From positions 1 to 64,000 of the forward strand of contig JAFPYX010000099.1 in NCBI GenBank assembly GCA_017417585.1: DNA of 64,000 bases, given 5' to 3'. The first letter of the stretch is position 1, and the number at the start of each line of letters is the position of its first letter. Below the pieces are notes generated by a model that did no database searches, was not told the origin of the DNA, and saw only the letters and a program-made list of their open reading frames with translations. Below, one piece after another: positions 7,755 through 16,141 of this stretch. The position numbers were made by a program, and so were the translations under genes. The DNA is from Victivallales bacterium (GTDB lineage: Bacteria; Verrucomicrobiota; Lentisphaeria; Oligosphaerales; Oligosphaeraceae).

Positions 7755-10331
7755 ATGGAAACCAGCGAGGCCTTGCGTGCGGTAGTCATCAATGAGACCT
7801 ATGATTTTCTGGTCAATGGCGAACCTTTGTCGGTGCAGACGGATTTTGCCGGGGGCGCGGCCTTCAATGTCGTCACGCTCACCGTGGAGCAGCTCAACTC
7901 CTTCGAGTGGGTCGGTGTGGACGCGGACATCGCCATCACGGTCAACGGCGTTGCGCTCGAAAACGGCAAATGCGAATTCGCCCTGGAGGAAATCAGCGAG
8001 GATGAAAAGATTCTGGTGCAAGTCACGCAAGGGGGCATCCCCCGCGAGTTCGCCATCAATACGCTGAACACCCATCTTCCTCCCATCACAGTCACCGGCA
8101 CTTCGCAGACCCCTGGCGACTTCTTCCTCTCCTTCATCAACACCCGCTCCATCGTCAAGACCGACAACGAGGGAAATATCCTTTACTATCGGAACGAGGA
8201 TTCGCCCGACACGCAATACGGGCTGTGGGACTTCAAAACCCATCAGTTCAATGGCAAGACCTACTACAGTTATCATTCGACCGAAAGTCATCCCGAGGCA
8301 ATCGTGTTCACCGGCCACAATCCAGGCGAGCGCGTGATCATGGATGAAAACTACAACGAAATCACCCGCATCAGAGCGATTGCCACGGAAAAGAACCAGG
8401 GCGACACCACGCTGGACGGCCACGAGTTCCTCATGCTCGGCGAAGACCATTACATCGTCATGTCGTACTTGCAGGTCGAGGCGGACAACATTCCCGACGT
8501 GAACATCTACACCGGCGAGCCGATTCAGCACGCGGACAAGGCGATACTGGTCGCCACTTACATCCAGGAAATCGACCACGGCGAGGTGGTGTTTGACTGG
8601 CTCAGCACCGACCACCCCGAACTGTACAGCATGACCGTCACGGATGAGACCGAGGGCGCGGCCGACTTCACCAACACCGACCCGGAAGTCTATGTGGATT
8701 ATGTCCATCTCAATGCCATCGCCGTGGATGACGACGGGAATCTGGTCGTCTCCTGCCGACACCTCAACAGCATGATCAAAATCGACCGGAACGGCGGCAC
8801 CGGGGACCTCCTCTGGACGTTGTCCGGCGTCGGCGACGAATTCGGCCTGACCGAAGACCAGAAGACCTCCGGTCAGCATTATCTGCATTATTACGGCAAT
8901 GGCTACTTCTCCGCGTTCAACAACAACAACGACAAAGGCACCACCAACCTCGTTCTCTATCATCTGAACGAGGACGAGACCGCATTGGTCAACGATGATG
9001 GCTTCCAGCATTGGGTCGTGCCTGGCACCACGGAGCTTGTACCCGGGCTTCCGTGCCTCCCGCACGAGACTTATGCGTGCGGCGCGTTCCAAATCATCGG
9101 CAAATACGGAGTCGTCGGATGGGGCTGGAACATCTCCGGCAACGAAGTGGCCACGGAGTTCAAACTCGATGACGCTTCGGATATCAATTTCCAGTTGACC
9201 TCGGGCTACAGCAAGGAAGGGGCCTATGCCACCTACCGCGTGGTGAAATGCCTCTCCGCCGCGCCGGAATTCGAGTTCACGAAAAACTCGGCGAGCTGGA
9301 GCGAAGTCGAACTCTCCACCGGCTATGTGCTGTCCATCGAACGCACCGACACGGGAGACACCGTGAGCGTCCGCTTCGACGGCAAAACAGCGTGCGACAT
9401 CTACAATCTACCGAACGGCGAATATGCGAGCACCATCACCGAAATCGACTTCGGCATCTCGTCGGCGGAGTCCACAGTGACCGTCGAGGACAATCAGGCC
9501 GCGTCCGTGGTCGTCGCGACGGAAAATGGGCTGGACGACCTCTTCTTCGTGAAGACGACCGGCAAAACGTGGAGTTCGCTCTATTCGGCGAAGCATGTCG
9601 GCTTGCTCGATGAATGGGCGGGCACCAACGAGAAAGTCTCCCTCGCCGGGAAAAACCAGTTCGGCGACATCTTCATCGGTTCCGCAGACGCCAGTGTCCT
9701 CCTGCTCACCGATGACGACCATGGCGACGCGTTCTTTTTGGATGACATCTACTCCGCATTCCCCGAAGGAGAAGACGTGCAGGCACGCATATCGAAGATC
9801 TACGAAATCTGCGCGGGCGCGGGCGACGACATCGTGGATTTGACCAGCCAGCGCTTCGAGTATGCCGGCATCGGCATGGCCGTCTGTGGCGGCGAAGGCG
9901 ATGACGTCATCTGGGCGAACAAAGGCAAGAACCTCCTCTTCGGCGACGCAGGCAACGACCGCATCGTCGGTGCCTCTGGCAACGAACTCATCGTGGGCGG
10001 TTCGGGCAATGACGCCCTCCACAGCGGCGGGGGCGAGGACTTCTTTACCTTCGGCGGGAATTGGGGCAACGACACCGTGGAGCAGCTCGCTGACGGAAAG
10101 ATCACGCTGTGGTTCAAGGATGGCGACGACTCCAAGTGGGACGAAGCCACGCTCACCTACACGGATGGTGAGAACTCGGTCAAAGTCATCGGCGACTGCA
10201 CGAACATCGACCTCAAGTTCGGCGTGGGCGACGATGCGGAACGTTTCGCATCATTCAGCGAAACCGGCGCCTTTAGTGACTTCGTCAACGATACCATCTT
10301 CCATAAGAAAGACCCGGGCATGCTGGCATAG
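7755..10331 (+). CDS. Arylsulfotransferase-like protein with C-terminal RTX repeats
   Basis: An 858-residue protein. The centre (residues about 110-500) matches bacterial arylsulfate sulfotransferase (ASST) proteins: TDNEGNILYYRNE, TTLDGHEFLMLGEDHYIVMSY, VDYVHLNAIAVDDDGNLVVSCRHLNSMIKID, and GQHYLHYYGNG. Conserved His residues in LDGHEF and the later HxN/RH segments are the usual catalytic candidates. Residues about 712-765 carry calcium-binding RTX nonapeptides (GGEGDDVIW, FGDAGNDRIVG, GGSGNDALH). No N-terminal signal peptide is seen, so type I secretion through a C-terminal signal is inferred; no exporter of that type is in the window. The start has a CGGAG site before ATG 7755. Confidence 0.8.
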   Translation: METSEALRAVVINETYDFLVNGEPLSVQTDFAGGAAFNVVTLTVEQLNSFEWVGVDADIAITVNGVALENGKCEFALEEISEDEKILVQVTQGGIPREFAINTLNTHLPPITVTGTSQTPGDFFLSFINTRSIVKTDNEGNILYYRNEDSPDTQYGLWDFKTHQFNGKTYYSYHSTESHPEAIVFTGHNPGERVIMDENYNEITRIRAIATEKNQGDTTLDGHEFLMLGEDHYIVMSYLQVEADNIPDVNIYTGEPIQHADKAILVATYIQEIDHGEVVFDWLSTDHPELYSMTVTDETEGAADFTNTDPEVYVDYVHLNAIAVDDDGNLVVSCRHLNSMIKIDRNGGTGDLLWTLSGVGDEFGLTEDQKTSGQHYLHYYGNGYFSAFNNNNDKGTTNLVLYHLNEDETALVNDDGFQHWVVPGTTELVPGLPCLPHETYACGAFQIIGKYGVVGWGWNISGNEVATEFKLDDASDINFQLTSGYSKEGAYATYRVVKCLSAAPEFEFTKNSASWSEVELSTGYVLSIERTDTGDTVSVRFDGKTACDIYNLPNGEYASTITEIDFGISSAESTVTVEDNQAASVVVATENGLDDLFFVKTTGKTWSSLYSAKHVGLLDEWAGTNEKVSLAGKNQFGDIFIGSADASVLLLTDDDHGDAFFLDDIYSAFPEGEDVQARISKIYEICAGAGDDIVDLTSQRFEYAGIGMAVCGGEGDDVIWANKGKNLLFGDAGNDRIVGASGNELIVGGSGNDALHSGGGEDFFTFGGNWGNDTVEQLADGKITLWFKDGDDSKWDEATLTYTDGENSVKVIGDCTNIDLKFGVGDDAERFASFSETGAFSDFVNDTIFHKKDPGMLA

Positions 10332-10757
10332 CTTACTTTCTGGTTCTTTCTCTGCATGGACACGGCTACTCCGTTTGTCCATTTGCGCGTTTCATGCGGA
10401 AATTCTCATCCCTTGCTGCGAACTTCGGGGCGGCAAAGTTCGCAGCAGGCGATGAAGCGTCAATTTATTAATAATAAATTATTCTATTTGTTTGACTTGC
10501 GAGTCATTCCTGCGTGTTTTCTCTGCTGCCCCGTCATGTTCCTGGCCCTGAGTTCAGGTATCTTCTCGAATTTCGGGCAGGAGTTCTGGCAAACATGCTG
10601 CTCCGCCTGGAGACTTTTCAGGGAACGGCTAGCAGAACTAGAAGAACTAGAAGGGCCTTTGCCCCCGCAGCGCGTAGCGCAACGCACAGCAATTTTACCG
10701 GACAGCATGAAGGGGAACTGCAGCGATGCGCAGCTCCCCTTCATGCCCCAGGCAGGC
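10332..10757. other. Intergenic region with two hairpins
   Basis: I see no gene here. One perfect 12-bp hairpin (10414-10425 with 10436-10447, arms TGCTGCGAACTT and AAGTTCGCAGCA) follows the RTX gene by about 80 bases. A second (10705-10721 with 10730-10746) is a 17-bp stem with one mismatch located just past the hisF stop. Neither has a T tract. A direct repeat GAACTAGAA occurs twice around 10635-10655. The two hairpins probably end the convergent transcripts. Confidence 0.6.
10705..10746 (-). terminator. Hairpin after hisF, terminator-like but lacking a T tract
   Basis: The stem pairs 10705-10721 with 10730-10746 (16 of 17 bp) around an 8-base loop. It begins 11 bases beyond the hisF stop. 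The absence of a T run leaves open whether it terminates or protects the mRNA 3' end. Confidence 0.5.
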
Positions 10758-11522
10758 TCAGAGGCGGACGTCGATATCGTTCGCCTTCAGATAGGCCTTG
10801 AGCTCGCCGATGTCGATCAGGTGGAAATGGAAGACGGACGCGGCGAGCAGAATCTCTGCGCCGGCCTGCGCCGCAGCAAGGAAATCCTCCATCTTGCCGG
10901 CTCCGCCGGAGGCCACGATGCTGGCCTGGCAGGCTTGGGCCATGGCACGGATGACCGGGAGGTCATAGCCCGTTCGCGCGCCGTCGCCGGCCTTGCTCGT
11001 CGGCAGGATTACCTTGACGCCATAGCCGTCCACGCGCTTCGCCCACTCCAATGCGTCCGCGCCCGTCGCCGTGCGCCCGCCATCCACATAGACCTCGTAG
11101 CCGGAAGGCAGGGCCGGGTTGACATCGACGTCAATCGCCACGGTCAGGACATCGGCTCCGAATTCCTTGATGATTTCGGGAATCACCTCGGGGTGCCGGA
11201 AGGCGGCGCTGCTGAGGGACACCTTGTTGGCACCCGCCGATAGCACCTCGCCGGCCGTCCTGACGTCGCGGATTCCGCCGCCCACCGTGAACGGCACGGT
11301 GCAGGCCTGGGCCGTGCGCCGGACCACATCCAGCAGCGTGCCCCGGTTTTCAACCGTGGCGTTGATGTCGAGCAACGCCAGCTCGTCGGCTCCGGCCGCG
11401 CAATAGGCACGAGCGCACTCCACCGGATCTCCGGCATCGGCGATATCGACAAAATGCACGCCCTTGACCACCCTGCCGTCGCGCATGTCCAGGCAAGGCA
11501 TGATCGTCACGTTCTTTGACAT
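10758..11522 (-). CDS. hisF: HisF-family imidazole glycerol phosphate synthase cyclase subunit, divergent
   Basis: A 254-residue (beta/alpha)8 barrel that normally uses ammonia from HisH to form IGP and AICAR in histidine synthesis. The two catalytic Asp are present (PCLDMRDG and TVAIDVD), as are the phosphate loops VGGGIRD and ASGGAGK. The usual LLTSMDRDGTK segment reads LPTSKAGDGARTGYD, and the conserved SINTAA reads SLSSAA, so this is a divergent copy. No hisH or other his gene is near. A good AAGGAG precedes the ATG by eight bases. It may be the genuine HisF of an unusual lineage or a paralogue recruited elsewhere. Confidence 0.82.
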   Translation of the reverse strand: MSKNVTIMPCLDMRDGRVVKGVHFVDIADAGDPVECARAYCAAGADELALLDINATVENRGTLLDVVRRTAQACTVPFTVGGGIRDVRTAGEVLSAGANKVSLSSAAFRHPEVIPEIIKEFGADVLTVAIDVDVNPALPSGYEVYVDGGRTATGADALEWAKRVDGYGVKVILPTSKAGDGARTGYDLPVIRAMAQACQASIVASGGAGKMEDFLAAAQAGAEILLAASVFHFHLIDIGELKAYLKANDIDVRL

Positions 11523-11716
11523 CCTTCTTACTCCTTATTCTTGTTTTGGAAATCGCTAGGACACATCGGCGGCCACAACGCCGCAGTTCATTGGAAGGCT
11601 TTATAATATACTTTTTCCATAGATGTATGATGTCCCCCCATAAAACTCTCGCATTTCCTCCTGGGACATTTTTGCGCAACTTCTCCCAAAAATCCTGAGA
11701 AACTCGAAATGGATTT

Positions 11717-12256
11717 CTAAGCCTGCACGTTCGTTGCAAAATGGCGCAAAAATCCATCGGGAACGCCCATCCGGGCGACAATGGACGCGCAGGCCGTGGC
11801 ATCCTCCAGGGCGTTATGATGGCGAAATGTGATGCCGAAGCGCTCCGCCATCATGTCCAGCGAATGGGATGGCATCTCAGGGAAAAGCCGTCGGCTGATC
11901 ATCAGGCTATCCACGTAGTCGAATTCCACGGATGGCAGTTCATAGAGCGCAAGGACGCTACGCAGATGCCCAAGGTCGAACGAGGCATTGTGGATGGCCA
12001 CGCAGTCGGCGGAAAGAAGCATCCGGCGCAAATCCGGCCAGATGCAGTCGAACTCCCCGCAGTTGCAGACATCCCAGTAGGTAATCCCGTGAATTTCCGT
12101 GAAGTCTTCGCGCATCCAGCGGTAGCCATGATGCGGGCAGACCAGCCACTCTTTGCGCTCCATCACGGCGCCAGTGTCAAGAATGGCACAGCCAACCGCA
12201 CAGATGCTCCCCAGTTTCCCGTTCGCCGTCTCAAAATCCAGTCCCGCCAATCTCAT
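11717..12256 (-). CDS. DEDDh 3'-5' exonuclease, DnaQ-like
   Basis: A 179-residue single-domain exonuclease with Exo I (GLDFETAN), Exo II (IHNASFDLGHL) and Exo III (HNALEDATACA), giving the DEDDh set of metal ligands. It resembles short DNA polymerase III epsilon-like proteins without a polymerase-binding tail, so a role in repair or RNA/DNA end trimming is as likely as proofreading. The ATG at 12256 was preferred to a TTG at 12280 because the Exo I strand starts right after it. The 195 bases between it and hisF hold nothing recognisable. Confidence 0.86.
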   Translation of the reverse strand: MRLAGLDFETANGKLGSICAVGCAILDTGAVMERKEWLVCPHHGYRWMREDFTEIHGITYWDVCNCGEFDCIWPDLRRMLLSADCVAIHNASFDLGHLRSVLALYELPSVEFDYVDSLMISRRLFPEMPSHSLDMMAERFGITFRHHNALEDATACASIVARMGVPDGFLRHFATNVQA

Positions 12257-12460
12257 CGTCGTTTCTTTTGCTTGGGTCAACTCATGAAGGTTATTCCGTC
12301 ATTGACTGACATCAAGCAATCGTCATGCCAGAATTATTTTCAACGGATTGCCATTTAATATATGGCATTCCTTGAGAATTCTCCCAAACTCATCGTTTAA
12401 CTTTTGAACAAGCTGTTACTTTTATATTCAATGCGCAACCCTCAATGGTGGCAATTCTCC

Positions 12461-12490
12461 TTGACTCGCCATTGGCACTGGATTTGCTAT
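12461..12490 (+). promoter_or_regulatory. Candidate promoter of the PLD-domain gene
   Basis: TTGACT (12461-12466) and TGCTAT (12485-12490) are separated by 18 bases, about 30 bases before the ATG at 12522. The match to sigma70 consensus is fair. The rest of the 265-base divergent spacer (12257-12521) is AT-rich and shows no gene. Confidence 0.4.
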
Positions 12491-12521
12491 TCCGTGACAG
12501 CACCATTATCGAGAAAACATC

Positions 12522-13049
12522 ATGAACCAATTCATCACGAACCGTGAAATCTACAGCAAGGTCATTTGCGGACTGGTACCACAGGCTCGAAGACGGCTTT
12601 GGATCGCCACGGCGGACATCAAGGACATGTATGTCGAGATCCCCGGCAAATGCGAGATGATGCCGTTTCTGGGTGTGCTGGATCTGCTATTGGGACGCGG
12701 AGTGGCAATCCGCCTCATCCATGCCAAGGAGCCCGGCCCCAATTTCCGACAGGATTTCGACCGCTATCCGCGCCTCTGGACGCAGCTGGAGCGCGTCCTT
12801 TGCCCGCGAGTTCACTTCAAGTGCATCATCGCCGACGGAACCAAGGCCTATTTCGGCAGCGCGAATCTGACTGGCGCGGGGCTGGGGACGAAAAGCGACA
12901 GCCGACGGAATTTCGAGAATGGGCTTTTAACCGATGAGCAATCCCTGGTCGAGCCACTTTGCGATCAGTTCGACGCCATCTGGCGCGGCGCCTGCTGCGG
13001 CAAGTGCGGGCGGAAGCAATTCTGCGGCGACGGTCCGGTCAATGCGTAA
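12522..13049 (+). CDS. Phospholipase D-like domain protein (single HKD)
   Basis: A 175-residue protein with one HKD motif, HFKCIIADGTKAYFGSANLTGAG (H-x-K-x4-D, then the GSANLT strand). The N-terminal half (LWIATADIKDM) matches the PLD fold. One HKD implies it works as a dimer, as in Nuc-type nucleases. The C-terminus has four Cys (CCGKCGRKQFC) that could bind a metal. Single-HKD proteins include nucleases and restriction subunits; the substrate is unknown. A tiny ORF follows four bases later. Confidence 0.78.
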   Translation: MNQFITNREIYSKVICGLVPQARRRLWIATADIKDMYVEIPGKCEMMPFLGVLDLLLGRGVAIRLIHAKEPGPNFRQDFDRYPRLWTQLERVLCPRVHFKCIIADGTKAYFGSANLTGAGLGTKSDSRRNFENGLLTDEQSLVEPLCDQFDAIWRGACCGKCGRKQFCGDGPVNA

Positions 13050-13052
13050 ACC

Positions 13053-13208
13053 ATGCAACACGCAATTATGACAGGGAAACAGTGTCTAGGATGCGGCGCA
13101 TCCATCACCGAAGAGGGTTATTATGAAGAGGCGCCGTTGCAGCTTGCCCGCAATGGCAATTTCGAGTTGCCACAGGGCATTTCCGGAACAACTCCGCGTG
13201 GAATTTGA
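13053..13208 (+). CDS. Possible small ORF with a CxxC motif
   Basis: A 51-codon ORF begins three bases after the PLD gene stop. It contains a CLGCGASITEEGYYEE segment that looks like the first half of a zinc ribbon. A second CxxC-like stretch (CHVCPLCGALYQ) lies in another frame about 130 bases downstream (ending 13393). Either this is a short real gene, or the two pieces are remnants of one Zn-binding protein broken by a frameshift. Confidence 0.3.
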   Translation: MQHAIMTGKQCLGCGASITEEGYYEEAPLQLARNGNFELPQGISGTTPRGI

Positions 13209-14347
13209 ACGCAGGGCGCTCCGCTGTTGAGAATGCAACTGTCGGACATAGCTTGAAAACGCGGGGGCTAATCTTGTGGCACTGGCAGGTTCGTGTGGTT
13301 TCATGTGCCGTGGGAGGTGTTCTATGTCATGTCTGCCCGTTATGCGGTGCCTTGTATCAGGAGAAGCTTCAGGGAAAACTTCTCGTGCGATAATTTACAG
13401 AATTGGACAAAGACCTCCAAGACTAAGCCATGATTTGTGACGAGCAGATTGGTGTCTCTCCTCAAGACCGCCATGCCGTCGGTAAAGAACGCGCTTTTCG
13501 TGGGGGCAGCCCTGCGATATCTGTCCGGCCTAATCTTCTGCGAGCACACGAAAAAAACGTACCCCGCACACCCTGCCTGCCCGTCCTGCACTTCCAAATT
13601 TACCGCGAGTGCGCGAAAAACACAGGCTTTCCTCTTTCCTGAATGACTTTCATGACTTTCCAGAAACGGACTTGCATCCCCCGACATCGTGCGTTAAATT
13701 TGAGGGGGGTGGTTGGGGGTAACCCCACCATCCCTCCAGCATTGCTATACTGCCGTCCGACAAAATTCTCTGTGCCTTGCGCTACGCGCGGCGAGGAAAG
13801 GACGAAGGAATTGGTTCCTTCCCCTTTCCCGCCCTGCTATCCCAATCCGCAGGGAAGTTGCGCGGCAAGTTGGCACAAAAAGGCATCCGGACCGGAATGC
13901 GATGCCGTAAAGTGCCGAAATATTGGCTTGACATGCCGGAAAGCGTAAATTCGCAGGAATGAACTGCATTGTCATCATGCGAAGTTTTTACCGACAGTAG
14001 TAGCACTGTTGTCCAGTAAATTTCCGGAAAGACCCTGATTGCCACAACACACGCATAAAACCATGATAGGTCGAGTTCAGTTTTTCCGGTTTTGCAGGAA
14101 ACCGCCACGGCCCCGTTCCCGCTTGTCGCACGGCGCCTCGCCTGTCATCGACTATAAACGAGCAGAAAAGCTTTCCGTTCCACCATCGGCCAAGACTCCA
14201 ATGACATGCATATCCTTCATCGCCTTATTGCCGATGAGACGCTATAGTATGTGGCCGAAATCGTAACGATTCACGGCTCCTTCATGCCGCCCGCATCATG
14301 GCCTTGAAGCTCCGCACGGCCGCAAACCGCTTTGAACCCAAGCAAAA
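13209..14347. other. Long apparently non-coding region
   Basis: No ORF in these 1.1 kb has convincing protein character. Visible items: a CHVCPLCG stretch on the plus strand ending 13393; a direct repeat ATGACTTTC twice around 13643-13660; a G-rich run near 13704-13720 followed by CCCC (local foldback or quadruplex potential); and a TATAGT at 14244-14249 that could be part of the GH35 promoter. It may be decayed coding DNA. I see no tRNA or known structured RNA. Confidence 0.5.
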
Positions 14348-16132
14348 ATGTCGAAAGTCAAATTTACCCAAGACGGCGTCCTCATCGACGGCAAGCCAGT
14401 CCAGCTGATTTCCGGTGCCATCCATTATTTCCGTGTTCCAGCGGAATACTGGCGCGACCGCCTGGAAAAGGCGTTGCGCTGCGGGGTGAATGCCGTGGAG
14501 ACCTACATGCCATGGAACCTCCACGAACCTCGCCAGGGCGAATTCCACTTCGAGGGAATGCTGGACTTTGTGAGATTCATCCGGAAGGCGGGAGAAGTAG
14601 GACTCTATGTGATCGTGCGGCCAGGCCCATACATCTGCGCGGAATGGGACAATGGCGGCCTGCCGGTCTGGCTGACCGCCCAGGAAGGCATTGAGCTGCG
14701 TCGAAGCAATACAAAATATCTTTCTGCGGTAGAAAGTTATCTGGCAAAAATCCTGCCGATGCTGGAGGAACTGCAGCTGGACCAGGACGGCCCCGTCATC
14801 GCTTTCCAGATTGAAAACGAATACGGCTCCTACGGGCATGACAAGAAGTATCTGGCCTGGCTACGCGATCTCTTCCGCAAGCACGGCCTGACCGTTCCGC
14901 TCTTCACCGCCGACGGTGGCGATGCGGATTTCTTCATCAACGGCGGAAATCTGGACGGCACGCCGATCGCCCTGACCTTCGGCAGCCATGGTCTGTCGGC
15001 CTTCGCACGTGGGAAAAAACTTCGCCCGGACTCGCCGTCCCTCTGCATGGAATTCTGGGACGGATGGTTTGACGCCTGGGGCTGCGGAAACCACCGCACA
15101 CGCAACGCACAGGAGGTCGCTGATGAACTGGACGACATGCTGAATTCTGGCGGCTCGGTCAATTTCTACATGTTCCACGGCGGCACGAACTTCGGCTTCA
15201 CCAACGGAGCCAACGCCACGCCGGGTCTGGCAGACTATGCCCCGCAGACCACCAGCTACGACTATGACGCACCGCTCTCCGAATGCGGCGACCCCACGGA
15301 GAAGTATTTCAAAATCCAGGAGGTAATCCGCAAATACCGTCCCGATGCACCGTTCGCAGACTGCAAGCCCTCCCCCAAGACCGCCTACGGAAAGATCCCG
15401 CTGACCGAAACTGCACCTTACTTCCCGAACCTGGACGCAATCGCCGACCAGCGTATTGCCATGCTGACGCCACCCACGATGGAGAAGCTCGGCCAAGCCT
15501 TTGGCTTCCTGCACTACCGAACCCGCCTCGCCGGTCCCGTCACGAACGCCCAGCTTGCTTTGCGCGAGGTCAATGACCGCGCCATCGTCTTCCTCGACGG
15601 CAAATACCGTGCCACCATCTTCCGCAATGACGCGCACGAAAAGAAGGAACTCCCCTCCTTCGATATCCCCACCGATGGCATGACGCTCGACCTCCTAGTA
15701 GAAAACATGGGCCGTACCAACTACGGTCCACTGCTGGGCAAAGACCACAAGGGCATTGTCGGCTCCGTGACCATCGCCCTCCAGCAACAGTTCGACTGGG
15801 ACGTCTGGTCCCTGCCACTCGAACCGGAACAGCTCAAAAAGCTTGCGTTCGGCGGCTTCGACTGGAACACCGACCAACTGCCCGCCTTCCACCGCGCCAC
15901 GCTAGAAATCGCCGACGTTACGCAGGACACCTTCCTCGTGCGCCCCGGCGTCAAAGGGCAGGTCTGGGTCAACGGCCACAACCTCGGACGCTACTGGAAT
16001 GTCGGTCCCACCCGTACCATGTATGTACCGGGTTGCTGGCTGAAACGCGGTGCCAACGAAGTCGTCGTCTTCGAGCTGGAACGCCTTGAACAGCCATATC
16101 TGCGCTTTGATGACCATCCCACCTTGGGATAA
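14348..16132 (+). CDS. Beta-galactosidase, glycoside hydrolase family 35
   Basis: Exo-acting retaining beta-galactosidase of 594 residues. The GH35 barrel starts at once (DGVLIDGKPVQLISGAIHYFR). The acid/base Glu is in FQIENEYGSYG (about residues 154-163) and the nucleophile Glu in CMEFWDGWFDAWG (about 232-244). The C-terminal part has the galactose-binding jelly roll ending VWVNGHNLGRYWNVGPTRTMYVP. No signal peptide is seen, so it acts in the cytoplasm on imported oligosaccharides. It is convergent with the ABC transporter with nine bases between stops. Relatives act on beta-1,3/1,4 galactosides of host glycans or plant polymers. Confidence 0.95.
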   Translation: MSKVKFTQDGVLIDGKPVQLISGAIHYFRVPAEYWRDRLEKALRCGVNAVETYMPWNLHEPRQGEFHFEGMLDFVRFIRKAGEVGLYVIVRPGPYICAEWDNGGLPVWLTAQEGIELRRSNTKYLSAVESYLAKILPMLEELQLDQDGPVIAFQIENEYGSYGHDKKYLAWLRDLFRKHGLTVPLFTADGGDADFFINGGNLDGTPIALTFGSHGLSAFARGKKLRPDSPSLCMEFWDGWFDAWGCGNHRTRNAQEVADELDDMLNSGGSVNFYMFHGGTNFGFTNGANATPGLADYAPQTTSYDYDAPLSECGDPTEKYFKIQEVIRKYRPDAPFADCKPSPKTAYGKIPLTETAPYFPNLDAIADQRIAMLTPPTMEKLGQAFGFLHYRTRLAGPVTNAQLALREVNDRAIVFLDGKYRATIFRNDAHEKKELPSFDIPTDGMTLDLLVENMGRTNYGPLLGKDHKGIVGSVTIALQQQFDWDVWSLPLEPEQLKKLAFGGFDWNTDQLPAFHRATLEIADVTQDTFLVRPGVKGQVWVNGHNLGRYWNVGPTRTMYVPGCWLKRGANEVVVFELERLEQPYLRFDDHPTLG

Positions 16133-16141
16133 CAACTTATA

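Noticed and set aside
7716-9092. 458-codon antisense ORF inside the ASST/RTX gene
   Set aside because: It is a by-product of GC-rich third positions; composition is Val/Gly/Asp-biased with no motif, and the sense strand has clear homology.
10356-11243. Plus-strand ORF over hisF
   Set aside because: It is the shadow of hisF and reads through the intergenic hairpins; no recognisable domain.
13704-13723. Functional G-quadruplex
   Set aside because: Only two good G runs are present, followed by CCCC that would favour a simple hairpin.
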